Origin: Hyphomicrobiales bacterium
GTDB taxonomy: Bacteria > Pseudomonadota > Alphaproteobacteria > Rhizobiales > Kaistiaceae
DNA length: 16,923 nucleotides
Reading direction: 5' to 3'
Assembly (NCBI GenBank): GCA_017305815.1
Contig: JAFKJZ010000181.1
Location: forward strand, 1 to 16,923
The position numbers were made by a program, and so were the translations under genes. The notes under the pieces are model-generated. The model searched no databases. It was not told where the DNA came from and was given only the letters and a program-made list of their open reading frames with translations. This document shows, one piece after another, positions 1 through 8,326 of the stretch. How positions within the stretch are numbered: the stretch's first letter is position 1; every line of letters begins with the position of its first letter.

Positions 1-1
1 C

Positions 2-676
2 GTGCCGGCGCAAAGCGCGCATCTCGGCATCGTCGACCGGCTGTTCAGCCGCGTCGGCGCGGCCGACGACCTCGCCCGTGGCCGTTCGACCTTCATGGTC
101 GAGATGGTCGAGACCGCGGCCATCCTCAACCAGGCGACCGACCGCTCGCTGGTCATCCTCGACGAGATCGGTCGCGGCACGGCGACCTTCGACGGCCTGT
201 CGATCGCCTGGGCGGCGATCGAGCACCTGCACGAGGTCAATCGCGCGCGCGGCCTGTTCGCGACGCATTACCACGAGCTGACCGCGCTTTCGCAGCGCCT
301 GGCCAGGCTGGAGAACGCCACTGTCCGCGTCAAGGAATGGAACGGCGACGTCGTCTTCCTGCACGAGATCGTCGCCGGCGCCGCCGACCGTTCCTATGGC
401 ATCCAGGTGGCGAAGCTCGCCGGCCTGCCGGCCTCGGTGGTGGCGCGGGCGCGCGACGTGCTGGCGCATCTGGAGGAAACCGACCGGAAATCCCCTGCCG
501 CGACGCTGATAGACGATTTGCCGCTTTTTGCCGCGCTGGTGGCGAAACCGGCGCCCGTCGTTGCGGAAGATCCCCTCGGTCCCGTGCTCGACGGGCTGTT
601 GCCGGACGATATGACCCCGCGCGAGGCGCTGGAGGCGCTCTACCGGTTGAAGGCGCTACGGCCCCGCCGGGCCTGA
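2..676 (+). CDS. mutS: DNA mismatch repair ATPase MutS, C-terminal part (5' end outside window)
   Basis: MutS recognises base mismatches and small loops and uses ATP to recruit MutL. The visible 224 residues are the C-terminal half of the ATPase domain plus the C-terminal dimerisation region. Seen: the ABC-type signature region RSTFMVEM, Walker [12 protein letters not shown] (D54 and E55 of the fragment) and the H-loop FATHYHEL (H89). The first visible residues match the segment that in MutS follows about 20-25 residues after the Walker A loop, so the gene enters from upstream and the apparent GTG at base 2 is not the true start. The C-terminus ends in a helical stretch ([14 protein letters not shown]) typical of MutS. 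The stop is TGA at 674-676. glnD follows after 81 bp, a common neighbour pair in Rhizobiales. No strong terminator is visible in the gap. Confidence 0.97.
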   Translation: MPAQSAHLGIVDRLFSRVGAADDLARGRSTFMVEMVETAAILNQATDRSLVILDEIGRGTATFDGLSIAWAAIEHLHEVNRARGLFATHYHELTALSQRLARLENATVRVKEWNGDVVFLHEIVAGAADRSYGIQVAKLAGLPASVVARARDVLAHLEETDRKSPAATLIDDLPLFAALVAKPAPVVAEDPLGPVLDGLLPDDMTPREALEALYRLKALRPRRA

Positions 677-757
677 GGCGCCGCCTTTTGTTGGCGTGCG
701 CGGAAAAAGCGGTTTACGGTCCTCGCCTCCCGTCACGCCTCAAGGCCGATTGCCTCC

Positions 758-3535
758 ATGACCCGATCCGATACCGCGCTTCTCGACCGCCCATCCATCG
801 CGGCGGAATTGCTCGCGTTGGCGGCCGGGCTAGAGAAATCGGCCATCCGGGCGGCCGTCCTCGCTCATCTGAAGCAGCGCCTGCGCGAGGGGCGCGCGAG
901 CGCCGAGGCGCAACTGATCGCCGACGGGCGCGGCAGCGTCTGCGCCAGCAGCCTCTCGGCCCTGCAGGACGAGATCATCGGCGCCATCTACGAGGTGGCG
1001 TCCCGGCACATCTATCCGGCCGAGAACCCGACCTCGGCCGAGCGCATGGCGCTGGTTGCCGTCGGCGGCTATGGCCGCGGCATGCTGGCGCCCGGCTCCG
1101 ACATCGACCTGCTCTTCGTGCTGCCCTACAAGCAGACTCCCTGGGGCGAGAGCATCGTCGAATTCGTGCTCTACATGCTGTGGGACCTCGGTCTGAAGGT
1201 CGGCCACGCCACCCGCAATGTCGACGAGTGCATCCGCCTGTCGCGCGGCGACATGACGATCCGCACCGCGATCCTCGAGGCGCGCTTCCTCTGGGGCGAC
1301 CAGAAGCTGTTCGACGAACTGACCCAGCGCTTCGACGCCGAGGTGGTCAAGGGCACCGGGCCGGAGTTCATCGCCGCCAAGCTCGCCGAGCGCGACGAGC
1401 GCCATCGGCGCCAGGGCGCCTCGCGCTATCTGGTCGAGCCGAACGTCAAGGAAGGCAAGGGCGGCCTCCGCGACCTGCATACGCTGTTCTGGATCGCCAA
1501 GTATTTCTACCGCGTCCGCTCCGGCGACGCGCTGGTCGAGGCCGGGCTGTTCTCGCGCTCCGAGCTCGCGCTGTTCCGCAAGTCCGAGGATTTCCTCTGG
1601 TCGGTGCGCTGCCACCTGCATTTCCTGACCGGCCGGCCGGAGGAGCGGCTGTCCTTCGACGTCCAGCGCGAGATGGCGGTGCGGCTCGGCTACACCTCGC
1701 ATCCGGGCATGAAGGATGTCGAGCGCTTCATGAAGCACTACTTTCTCGTCGCCAAGGACGTTGGCGACCTGACGATGATCTTCTGCGCCGGGCTGGAGGA
1801 GGAGAACGCCAAGCCGGCGCCGCTCCTGAACCGGTTCTTCAACTTCGGCTCGCGCCGCCGCCATCGCAAGATTACCGGCACGAGCGACTTCATCGTCGAG
1901 CATGACCGCATCAACATGGCGGCGCCGGACATCTTCGAGCGCGATCCCGTCAATCTGATCCGCATCTTCCATCTCGCCGACAAGCAGAACCTCGCCTTCC
2001 ATCCCGATGCGATGAAGGAGGTGACGCGCTCGCTGAAGCTGATCGACGCCAAGCTGCGCGACGATCCCGAGGCAAACCGGCTCTTCGTGGAACTACTCGC
2101 CTCGCGCAACCAGCCCGAAACCGTGCTCCGCCGCATGAACGAGGCTGGCGTGCTCGGCCGCTTCGTGCCGGAGTTCGGCAAGGTCGTGGCGATGATGCAG
2201 TTCAACATGTACCACCACTATACGGTGGACGAGCATCTGATCCGCTCGGTCGGCGTGCTGGCCGAGATCGACGCCGGCGCGCGCAGCGAGGAGCATCCGC
2301 TCGCCAACACGGTGATGCCGACGATCCAGGACCGCACCGCGCTCTATGTCGCGATGTTCCTGCACGATGTCGCCAAGGGCCGGCCGGAGGACCATTCGAT
2401 CGCCGGCGCGCGGGTGGCGCGCAAGCTCGGGCCACGGTTCGGCCTGACGCCGGCGCAGACCGAGACGGTCGCATGGCTGATCGAGGCGCATCTCGTCATG
2501 AGCATGACGGCGCAATCACGCGACCTCGGCGACCGCAAGACGATCCAGGATTTCGCCGCCGTCGTGCAGAGCCTCGAGCGGCTGCGCATGCTGCTGGTGC
2601 TGACCATCGCCGACATCAAGGCGGTCGGGCCCGGGGTCTGGAACGGTTGGAAGGGCCAGCTGCTGCGCACGCTCTATTACGAGACCGAGCCGCTCCTGAC
2701 CGGCGGCCACAGCCAGGTATCGCGCGACGAGCGCGTCGCCGCCGCCAAGGCGGAGCTTGCCGATGCGTTGAAGGACTGGCCGAAGGAAGAGCTCGCCACC
2801 TATCTCGACCGGCACTACCCGGCCTATTGGCTGCGGGTCGACCTGCCGCGCAAGATCGCCCATGCGGGCCTGATCCGCGACGCCGACCGCTCCGGCAAGA
2901 CCCTCGCCACCGCCGTCTCGGCGCACGCCTTCGAGGCGATCACCGAGATCACCGTGCTGGCGCCGGATCATCCGCGCCTGCTTTCGATGATCGCCGGCGC
3001 CTGCACGGCTGCCGGCGGCAACATCGTCGACGCGCAGATCTTCACGACGACGGACGGTTTCGCCCTCGACACCATCTTCATCGCGCGCGAATTCGAGACC
3101 GATGCGGAGGAAACCGATCGCGCCCGCCGGGTCGGCGCGCTGATCGAACAGGCACTTTCCGGCGCCGTCGCCCTGCCGGACGTGATCGCCAAGAAGGCGA
3201 AGCCGCGCGCCAAGATCAAGGCGTTCACCGTCGAGACGCAGATCCTGCTCGACAATTCCTGGTCGAACCAGTTCACCGCCATCGAGGCGTCCGGGCTCGA
3301 CCGCCCGGGCCTGCTCTATGACCTGACCCGGTCGATCTCGGATCTCAACCTCAATATCGCCTCGGCCCATGTCGTGACCTTCGGCGAGCGGGCGGTCGAC
3401 GTCTTCTACGTCACCGATCTCACCGGCCGGAAGGTGATGAACGCCAATCGCGAGGCGAGCATCCGCCGTCGCCTGCGCCAGGCCTTCGAGGGGACGACGC
3501 CTACCGACAAGACGCCGGCGCGCAAGGCCGGGTAA
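758..3535 (+). CDS. glnD: Bifunctional PII uridylyltransferase / uridylyl-removing enzyme GlnD
   Basis: GlnD is the cytoplasmic glutamine sensor of the Ntr system. It uridylylates PII proteins (GlnB/GlnK) at low glutamine and removes UMP at high glutamine. The 925 residues show the full domain order. The nucleotidyltransferase domain has GGYGRG (103-108) and SDIDLL with the metal-binding pair D115/D117. A central PII-UTase-specific region follows. The HD hydrolase domain has FLHDVAKG with H536-D537. Two C-terminal ACT domains (about 727-805 and 839-910) bind glutamine. The length is close to that of rhizobial GlnD and slightly longer than the E. coli enzyme (890 residues). ATG at 758 is the only sensible start, though its Shine-Dalgarno is weak. 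No frameshift or missing catalytic residue is seen. Confidence 0.97.
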   Translation: MTRSDTALLDRPSIAAELLALAAGLEKSAIRAAVLAHLKQRLREGRASAEAQLIADGRGSVCASSLSALQDEIIGAIYEVASRHIYPAENPTSAERMALVAVGGYGRGMLAPGSDIDLLFVLPYKQTPWGESIVEFVLYMLWDLGLKVGHATRNVDECIRLSRGDMTIRTAILEARFLWGDQKLFDELTQRFDAEVVKGTGPEFIAAKLAERDERHRRQGASRYLVEPNVKEGKGGLRDLHTLFWIAKYFYRVRSGDALVEAGLFSRSELALFRKSEDFLWSVRCHLHFLTGRPEERLSFDVQREMAVRLGYTSHPGMKDVERFMKHYFLVAKDVGDLTMIFCAGLEEENAKPAPLLNRFFNFGSRRRHRKITGTSDFIVEHDRINMAAPDIFERDPVNLIRIFHLADKQNLAFHPDAMKEVTRSLKLIDAKLRDDPEANRLFVELLASRNQPETVLRRMNEAGVLGRFVPEFGKVVAMMQFNMYHHYTVDEHLIRSVGVLAEIDAGARSEEHPLANTVMPTIQDRTALYVAMFLHDVAKGRPEDHSIAGARVARKLGPRFGLTPAQTETVAWLIEAHLVMSMTAQSRDLGDRKTIQDFAAVVQSLERLRMLLVLTIADIKAVGPGVWNGWKGQLLRTLYYETEPLLTGGHSQVSRDERVAAAKAELADALKDWPKEELATYLDRHYPAYWLRVDLPRKIAHAGLIRDADRSGKTLATAVSAHAFEAITEITVLAPDHPRLLSMIAGACTAAGGNIVDAQIFTTTDGFALDTIFIAREFETDAEETDRARRVGALIEQALSGAVALPDVIAKKAKPRAKIKAFTVETQILLDNSWSNQFTAIEASGLDRPGLLYDLTRSISDLNLNIASAHVVTFGERAVDVFYVTDLTGRKVMNANREASIRRRLRQAFEGTTPTDKTPARKAG

Positions 3536-3652
3536 ACCGTGCCGTCCAAGGCGGGCCGTGGCGGGTTTCACCCGTGGCGCGTCTCGAACGGGCCCAGTCG
3601 GCTCGGCCTTCCCTTTGCCTTGATTTTCCAGCAACCAAGGGTCTAACTCGAC

Positions 3653-3672
3653 CCGCCCGCGGCCGCGGGCGG
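3653..3672. repeat. 20-bp perfect palindrome upstream of murJ
   Basis: The sequence ccgcccgcggccgcgggcgg is its own reverse complement and is all G/C. It ends 2 bp before the first possible ATG (3675) and 32 bp before the preferred murJ start (3705). In RNA it would form a strong GC stem that would hide any ribosome site for the 3675 ATG, which argues for the 3705 start. It could also be a protein-binding site or part of a weak terminator after glnD, but no T-run follows. Confidence 0.6.
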
Positions 3673-3704
3673 TCATGTCCCTCCTTCCGATCCGCCAGGT
3701 GGCA

Positions 3705-5270
3705 ATGTCTCTCCTGAAAAACTTTGTCACCGTCGGTGGCTCGACGACATCGAGCCGGCTTCTCGGCTTCGTGCGCGACATGTTCATGGCGGCGGCGCTC
3801 GGCACCGGGCCGGTGGCGGACGCCTTCATGGTCGCCTTCCGCTTCCCCAACCTGTTCCGCCGGCTTTTCGCCGAGGGCGCCTTTTCCTCCGCCTTCATTC
3901 CGCTGTTCGCCGGCAAGCTCGAGGCGGAGGGCCGCGACGCCGCGAAGGAATTTGGTTCCGAGGCGCTGTCGGCCCTGTTCGCCTTCCTGATCGTGCTGAC
4001 GGTGATCGCGCTGATCGCCATGGTCCCGCTCATGTATGTGATGGCGCCCGGCTTCGTGGCAGAGCCGTCTAAATTCGATCTCGCCGTGTTGCTGACGCGG
4101 ATCTCGTTCCCCTATCTGACGCTGATCTCGCTGCTGGCGCTCTATAGCGGCGTGCTCAACGCCGAGGGCCGCTTCATGGCGGCGGCAATGGCGCCAGGCC
4201 TTCTCAACGTCGTTTTGGTGGCCGCGCTCGCCTACATCCTGTTCTATAAGCTCGAAAACACGGCCGAGGCCGGCATCCTGCTGTCATGGGCGACGCTGAT
4301 CGGCGGCGTTCTGCAACTCGCCGTCGTCGTCGTCGACGCCTGGCGGACGGGCATGCTTTTGAAGCTGCGCTGGCCGCGGCTGACCGCCGGCGTTCGGCGG
4401 CTGACGACGCTCGCCGTTCCGGGCCTCGTCGCCGGCGGCGTTACCCAGATCAACATCGTCATCGGCACGATGATCGCCTCGTTCGCGCCGGGCGCCATCG
4501 CCATCCTCGGCTATGCCGATCGGCTGTATCAGCTGCCGCTCGGCATCGTCGGCGCCACCATCGCCGTCGTCATGCTGCCCGACCTGTCGCGCCATGTCCG
4601 TTCCGGCCGCACCGACCTGGTCCATCATACCCAGAACCGCAGCCTCGAATTCGCGATGACGCTGACGCTGCCGGCGGCGATCGCGCTGTTCGTGCTGGCG
4701 AAGCCGATCGTGCAGGTGCTGTTCCAGCGCGGCGAGTTCGGCCTGGACGACACGATCGCCACCGCGCACACGCTGATGGGCTATGCCGTCGGGCTGCCGG
4801 CCTTCGTGCTGATCAAGGTGCTGTCGCCCGGCTTCTTCGCCCGCGAGGACACCAAGACGCCGATGTGGTTCGCCGCCATCGGCGTCGCCGTCAACATCAT
4901 CGGCTCGCTGGCGCTGTTCCCGTCGCTGACCTATGTCGGCATCGCCATCGCGACCAGCATTTCGGGCTGGGTCAACGCGGCCCTGCTCGCCTGGGCCCTG
5001 CACCGGCGCGGTCATTTCGAGTTCGACGACAAGGTGAAGCGCAACATGCCGATGGTGCTCGTCGCCGCCATGGCGATGGGGCTCTCCGTCTTCCTCGCCG
5101 CCTGGTGGGCAGAGCCCTATTTCGCCGATCAGCGCATCCTGTTCCGCGCGGTGGCGATGGGCACGATCTGCGGTATCGGGCTGGTGCTGTTCGCGCTCTT
5201 CTGCCAGCTGACCGGCGTCGTCCATTTCGGCGCGATCGTCGGCAAGCTGCGCAACCGCGGCCGTCGCTGA
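3705..5270 (+). CDS. murJ: Lipid II flippase MurJ (MviN family)
   Basis: MurJ is an inner-membrane flippase of the MOP superfamily that moves lipid II to the periplasm for peptidoglycan synthesis. The protein (521 residues from this start; E. coli has 511) is hydrophobic throughout, consistent with the family's 14 membrane helices. Near the N-terminus the signature DAF.VAFRFPNLFRRLFAEGAFS is clear. With the start at 3705 the charged residues fall at R18, R24, D39 and R52, the same numbers as the functionally essential residues of E. coli MurJ, which strongly supports this start. An in-frame ATG at 3675 would add ten residues, but it repeats the MSLL motif and lies directly behind a perfect GC palindrome. 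AGGTGG at 3697-3702 is a close but usable Shine-Dalgarno. trpS follows after 60 bp. Confidence 0.95.
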   Translation: MSLLKNFVTVGGSTTSSRLLGFVRDMFMAAALGTGPVADAFMVAFRFPNLFRRLFAEGAFSSAFIPLFAGKLEAEGRDAAKEFGSEALSALFAFLIVLTVIALIAMVPLMYVMAPGFVAEPSKFDLAVLLTRISFPYLTLISLLALYSGVLNAEGRFMAAAMAPGLLNVVLVAALAYILFYKLENTAEAGILLSWATLIGGVLQLAVVVVDAWRTGMLLKLRWPRLTAGVRRLTTLAVPGLVAGGVTQINIVIGTMIASFAPGAIAILGYADRLYQLPLGIVGATIAVVMLPDLSRHVRSGRTDLVHHTQNRSLEFAMTLTLPAAIALFVLAKPIVQVLFQRGEFGLDDTIATAHTLMGYAVGLPAFVLIKVLSPGFFAREDTKTPMWFAAIGVAVNIIGSLALFPSLTYVGIAIATSISGWVNAALLAWALHRRGHFEFDDKVKRNMPMVLVAAMAMGLSVFLAAWWAEPYFADQRILFRAVAMGTICGIGLVLFALFCQLTGVVHFGAIVGKLRNRGRR

Positions 5271-5330
5271 TCGAATGCTTGCACGGCGCGGCGCTCCGCG
5301 CGATAACGCGCCGGAAAAACGGGGTTTCCG

Positions 5331-6384
5331 ATGACTGAATTCAAGACGCGCATCTTCTCCGGCGTCCAGCCGACCGGCAATCTGCATCTCGGCAACTATC
5401 TCGGCGCGATCGTCAATTTCGTCGCGCTGCAGGAAGCCAATGAGTGCATCTACTGCGTCGTCGACATGCACGCGATCACCGTCTGGCAGGAGCCGGCCGA
5501 GCTGACGCGGCAGATCCGCGAGGTCACGGCCGCCTTCGTCGCCGCCGGCATCGACCCGGTGAAGCACGTCGTCTTCAACCAGAGCCAGGTTTCGGCCCAT
5601 GCCGAGCTGGCCTGGATCTTCAACTGCGTCGCGCGCATCGGCTGGATGAACCGCATGACGCAGTTCAAGGACAAGGCCGGCAAGGACAAGGAGAACGCCT
5701 CGCTTGGCCTGCTCGCCTATCCGAGCCTGATGGCCGCCGACATCCTCGCCTACCAGGCGACGCATGTGCCCGTCGGCGAGGACCAGAAGCAGCACCTCGA
5801 GCTGACGCGCGATATCGCCCAGAAGTTCAACAACGACTATGCCGAGTCGATCGCCGCGCATGGTTTCGGCGACGCGTATTTCCCGATCACGGAGCCGGTC
5901 ATCACCGGGCCGGCCACCCGCATCATGTCGCTGCGCGACGGTTCGAAGAAGATGTCGAAGTCGGATCCGTCTGATTATTCGCGCATCAACCTGGCGCATC
6001 AACCTGGCCGACGACGCCGACGCGATCGCGCAGAAGATCCGCAAGGCCAAGACCGACGCCGAGCCGCTTCCCGGCGAGGCCGAGGGCCTGAAGGGCCGTC
6101 CCGAGGCCGACAACCTCGTCGGCATCTATGCCGCGCTCTCCGGTCTGACCAAGGACGACGTGCTGCGCGAGTTTGGCGGCCAGCAGTTCTCCGCTTTCAA
6201 GCCGGCGCTCGCCGATCTCGCGGTCGACAAGCTTGGTCCGGTCGGCGGCGAGATGCGCCGCCTGATGGCCGATCCCGGCCATATCGACGCGATCCTCGCC
6301 GATGGCGCGGCGCGCGCCGACGCGATCGCGCGCCCGATCCTCGACGGCGTCAAGGACATCGTCGGCTTCATCCGCCGCAAGTAG
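5331..6384 (+). pseudogene. trpS: Tryptophanyl-tRNA synthetase TrpS, frameshifted by a 13-bp tandem duplication
   Basis: TrpRS charges tRNA-Trp with tryptophan; it is a cytoplasmic class I synthetase and normally essential. The N-terminal part is intact: [17 protein letters not shown] holds the HIGH variant (H19-L20-G21-N22), and K207-M208-S209-K210-S211 is the KMSKS loop. After L221 a perfect 13-bp direct repeat (5981-5993 and 5994-6006) shifts the frame. The correct sequence resumes in the next frame ([15 protein letters not shown]...) and ends at TAG 6382-6384. Deleting one repeat gives 346 residues, normal for the family. As written, the original frame has no stop until 6938 and runs through uspA. 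This may be a real mutation or an assembly or sequencing error. The lost part is the C-terminal helical tRNA-binding domain, so the product as written should not work. Confidence 0.93.
5981..6008 (+). repeat. 13-bp tandem direct duplication inside trpS
   Basis: The unit gcgcatcaacctg occurs twice with no gap (5981-5993, 5994-6006), and period-13 identity continues two more bases to 6008. The homologous protein order is SRINL followed directly by ADDADA, so one copy is extra. Thirteen is not a multiple of three, so the reading frame shifts. Replication slippage, or a collapse or duplication during assembly, would leave this pattern. Confidence 0.97.
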
Positions 6385-6396
6385 GGCCTCCCCGGG

Positions 6397-6432
6397 GCCA
6401 TCCGGCGCTTGCCGGGCGGCCCGCCGGATGGC
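6397..6432. repeat. 11-bp perfect inverted repeat between trpS and uspA
   Basis: GCCATCCGGCG at 6397-6407 pairs perfectly with CGCCGGATGGC at 6422-6432 around a 14-nt loop, inside which GCC and GGC (6411-6413, 6418-6420) can pair again. The stem begins 12 nt after the trpS stop and ends 11 nt before the uspA ATG. No T-run follows, so it is not a classic intrinsic terminator. The purine-rich GGATGG at 6426-6431, the best ribosome-site candidate for uspA, lies in the 3' arm and would be hidden when the stem forms. Confidence 0.6.
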
Positions 6433-6443
6433 AGCATTGCAGC

Positions 6444-6938
6444 ATGCTGATGAAGCGCAAGAGCACGGAAACGGGTCACCGCCGCAAGTTTCTGGCGGTG
6501 ATCGACGACACGCCCGAATGCTCGCGCGCCGTCATCTACGGCGCCCGGCGCGCCGACCGCACCAGCGGCGGCCTCGTCCTGCTCTATGTGATCGAGCCGA
6601 CCGGCTTCCAGCACTGGATCGGCGTCGAGAACATCATGCGGGCCGAGGCGATGGACGAGGCCGAGGCGGCGCTCGGCCGCTTCGCCGATCTCGCCCGCCG
6701 CCATTCCTCGATCGAGCCGGAACTGGTGATTCGCGAAGGCACCCGCGCCGAGCAGATCCCGGCGCTGATCGAGGGCGACGAGGACATCGCCATTCTCGTC
6801 CTGGCGGCCGGCACCGACAAGGAAGGGCCGGGACCGCTGGTTTCCTCGATCGCCGGCAAGCTCGCGGCGACCTTCCCGGTGCCGATCACCATCGTGCCTG
6901 GCACGCTTTCCGACGACGACATCGCCGCCATCGCTTGA
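6444..6938 (+). CDS. Universal stress protein (UspA family)
   Basis: This is a single-domain universal stress protein of 164 residues, a small cytoplasmic nucleotide-binding alpha/beta fold whose exact role in this lineage is not established. Seen: an N-terminal [15 protein letters not shown] strand and loop typical of the family, a [11 protein letters not shown] strand, and a C-terminal region [20 protein letters not shown] followed by VPITIVPG. That last region corresponds to the ATP-binding G-x2-G-x9-G(S/T) motif but is degenerate, with S-S where G-S is usual; I recall similar sequences in rhizobial homologues, so this looks like a subfamily trait. Two starts are possible (ATG 6444 and ATG 6450), both with weak ribosome sites. 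Because of the trpS frameshift, the broken trpS frame runs into this gene in phase; it should nonetheless be treated as a separate gene. Confidence 0.85.
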   Translation: MLMKRKSTETGHRRKFLAVIDDTPECSRAVIYGARRADRTSGGLVLLYVIEPTGFQHWIGVENIMRAEAMDEAEAALGRFADLARRHSSIEPELVIREGTRAEQIPALIEGDEDIAILVLAAGTDKEGPGPLVSSIAGKLAATFPVPITIVPGTLSDDDIAAIA

Positions 6939-6985
6939 AACCTGACCCCGAGACTACGATTTTAGGCGCCGGAGCCGGATTCCGC

Positions 6986-7014
6986 TTGGATCGCGCCTCG
7001 ACAATGACTACGAT
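6986..7014 (+). promoter_or_regulatory. Possible sigma70-type promoter for the Fe-S scaffold gene
   Basis: TTGGAT (6986-6991) and TACGAT (7009-7014) are separated by 17 bp. They match the consensus hexamers at 3/6 and 4/6 positions. A start of transcription near 7021 would place the iron-box-like palindrome (7021-7037) right over the initiation site, as expected for a repressor target. The match is weak, and the call rests mainly on this geometry. Confidence 0.3.
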
Positions 7015-7020
7015 GCCAAT

Positions 7021-7037
7021 TCTGGAAATATTCTAAA
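7021..7037. promoter_or_regulatory. Candidate Irr-binding iron control element (ICE box)
   Basis: TCTGGAA-ATA-TTCTAAA is an imperfect 7-3-7 inverted repeat. The right arm is TTCTAAA, and the left arm differs from its complement at two of seven bases. Its form fits the ICE motif (TTTAGAA-N3-TTCTAAA, from memory) bound by the haem-responsive regulator Irr in Rhizobiales. It is a local AT-rich island in GC-rich DNA, 23 bp before the start of an Fe-S scaffold gene. NifU-like scaffold genes (fssA) are reported Irr targets in Rhizobium. Regulation by Irr is inferred, not shown. Confidence 0.5.
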
Positions 7038-7060
7038 CAAGTTCGCGCGGAGCCCGCATC

Positions 7061-7618
7061 ATGTTCATCCAAACCGAAGCGACGCCGAATCCGTCGACCT
7101 TGAAGTTCCTGCCCGGCCGGCTCGTCCTGCCGGAAAGCACGGCCGATTTCCGCGATGCCGGCGAAGCCGAACGCTCGCCGCTGGCCGAGCGCCTGTTCTC
7201 CGTCAATGGCGTCTCCGGCGTGTTCCTCGGCCACGATTTCATCAGCGTGACCAAGAAGGACGGCGAGTGGCAGCACATGAAGCCGGCCATCCTCGGCGCG
7301 ATCATGGAGCATTTCATGGCCGGCGTGCCGGTGATGGCGACGCTGAAGCCGCATGCCAGCGACGAGGAATTCTTCGACGAGGGCGATGCCGAGCTGGTCG
7401 AGACGATCAAGGAGCTGATCGAGACTCGCGTCCGCCCGGCCGTGGCGCAGGATGGCGGCGACATCACCTTCCAGGGTTTCCGCGATGGCGTCGTCTATCT
7501 CAACATGCGCGGCTCCTGCTCGGGCTGCCCGTCCTCGACGGCGACGCTGAAGCACGGAATCCAGAACCTACTGCGTCATTTCGTGCCTGAAGTGCGCGAG
7601 GTTGAAGCGGTTTCCTGA
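7061..7618 (+). CDS. NFU1/NifU-type Fe-S cluster scaffold protein
   Basis: This protein is a carrier or scaffold that passes Fe-S clusters to target enzymes in the cytoplasm. The 185 residues show the two-domain layout of mitochondrial NFU1. The N-terminal Nfu_N domain begins FIQTEATPNPSTLKFLPG. The C-terminal NifU domain (about 110-180) holds GSCSGCPSS, with cluster ligands C153 and C156, preceded by VRPAVAQDGGDI. It lacks the N-terminal IscU-like and central domains of nitrogenase NifU, so it is the housekeeping type, corresponding to the gene called fssA in Rhizobium. ATG 7061 is the natural start for this conserved N-terminus. The 122-bp upstream gap holds an ICE-like box and a weak promoter, suggesting that it starts a transcription unit responsive to iron. 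tsaB follows after 45 bp. Confidence 0.93.
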   Translation: MFIQTEATPNPSTLKFLPGRLVLPESTADFRDAGEAERSPLAERLFSVNGVSGVFLGHDFISVTKKDGEWQHMKPAILGAIMEHFMAGVPVMATLKPHASDEEFFDEGDAELVETIKELIETRVRPAVAQDGGDITFQGFRDGVVYLNMRGSCSGCPSSTATLKHGIQNLLRHFVPEVREVEAVS

Positions 7619-7663
7619 TCCGCAGCGCTCGACAGCGGCCCGTTCAGCCTCTATCCGGGGCGC

Positions 7664-8326
7664 ATGAACCTGCTCGCCATCGATACCGCGCTCGAAAACT
7701 GCTCCGTTGGTCTCGCGACCGGCGGAGTCGTCTTCTCGCGCGTCGAAACCATCGGCAAGGGCCATGCCGAGCGGCTGATGCCGGAGATCGCGGCGCTGCT
7801 CGCCGAGGCCGGTGTGTCGGCGGCGAGCCTCGACCGCATCGTCGTCTCGATCGGCCCGGGTTCGTTCACCGGCCTGCGCGTCGGGATTTCGGCGGCGCGC
7901 GGCCTCGCGCTCGTCCACCGTATCCCCGTCGTCGGTGTCGGCACGCTGCAGGTCCATGCGGCGCTGGCGAAGCGCGAGCGCGGGGAGGTCGCCGATCGGC
8001 CGATCCTGGCGCTGCTGCCGGCGCGTGGCGACGATCTCTACGGCCAGCTCTTCTCCGCGAATGCCGAGCCGGTCGGCGAGGCGGTGCTTGAAGCCATGCC
8101 GTTCTTTGCCGAGCTGGCGGCGCAGTCGGGCGCGGACCTTGCCGGCGCCGGCGCGGCGCGGCTCGGATCGTCGGGACGGATCCTCCATGACCGCTCGGCT
8201 CCCGATATCGCGACCCTGCTGGAGCTCGGCGCGGCGCTCGATCCCGCCGGTCATCCGCCGAAGCCGCTCTATGTCCGCCCTCCCGACGCCAAGCCGCAGC
8301 TTCACAAGGGAATTGCGCGCCGATGA
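7664..8326 (+). CDS. tsaB: tRNA threonylcarbamoyladenosine biosynthesis protein TsaB
   Basis: TsaB is the inactive ASKHA-fold partner of TsaD in the complex that makes t6A at position 37 of ANN-decoding tRNAs. The 220 residues start MNLLAIDTALENCSVGL, the expected N-terminal actin-like strand. They contain VSIGPGSFTGLRVGISAARGLAL, the most conserved TsaB segment. The stop overlaps the rimI start in an ATGA arrangement (8323-8326), so the two are translationally coupled. tsaB-rimI pairing is common in bacteria. A GGGG run just before ATG 7664 is the likely ribosome site. Confidence 0.95.
   Translation: MNLLAIDTALENCSVGLATGGVVFSRVETIGKGHAERLMPEIAALLAEAGVSAASLDRIVVSIGPGSFTGLRVGISAARGLALVHRIPVVGVGTLQVHAALAKRERGEVADRPILALLPARGDDLYGQLFSANAEPVGEAVLEAMPFFAELAAQSGADLAGAGAARLGSSGRILHDRSAPDIATLLELGAALDPAGHPPKPLYVRPPDAKPQLHKGIARR

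Noticed and set aside
337..1905. + strand open frame overlapping mutS and glnD in another frame
   Set aside because: It is very arginine-rich with no motif and overlaps two established genes.
3675..3704. Upstream ATG 3675 as the murJ start
   Set aside because: It sits directly behind a perfect GC palindrome, and the 3705 start puts R18, R24, D39 and R52 at the E. coli positions.
2516..4033. Long minus-strand open frame (about 505 codons) across glnD and murJ
   Set aside because: It lies antisense to two clear genes, is rich in Arg/Gly/Ala/Asp as expected from the complement of GC-rich codons, and shows no recognisable domain.
5981..6008. Programmed ribosomal frameshift in trpS
   Set aside because: The shift comes from an exact 13-bp duplication, not a slippery heptamer with a downstream structure, and trpS is not known to use frameshifting.
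4284..6125. Long minus-strand open frame (about 613 codons) across murJ and trpS
   Set aside because: Shadow of coding DNA; its composition is biased (Arg, Asp, Gly, His) and it spans two unrelated + strand genes.
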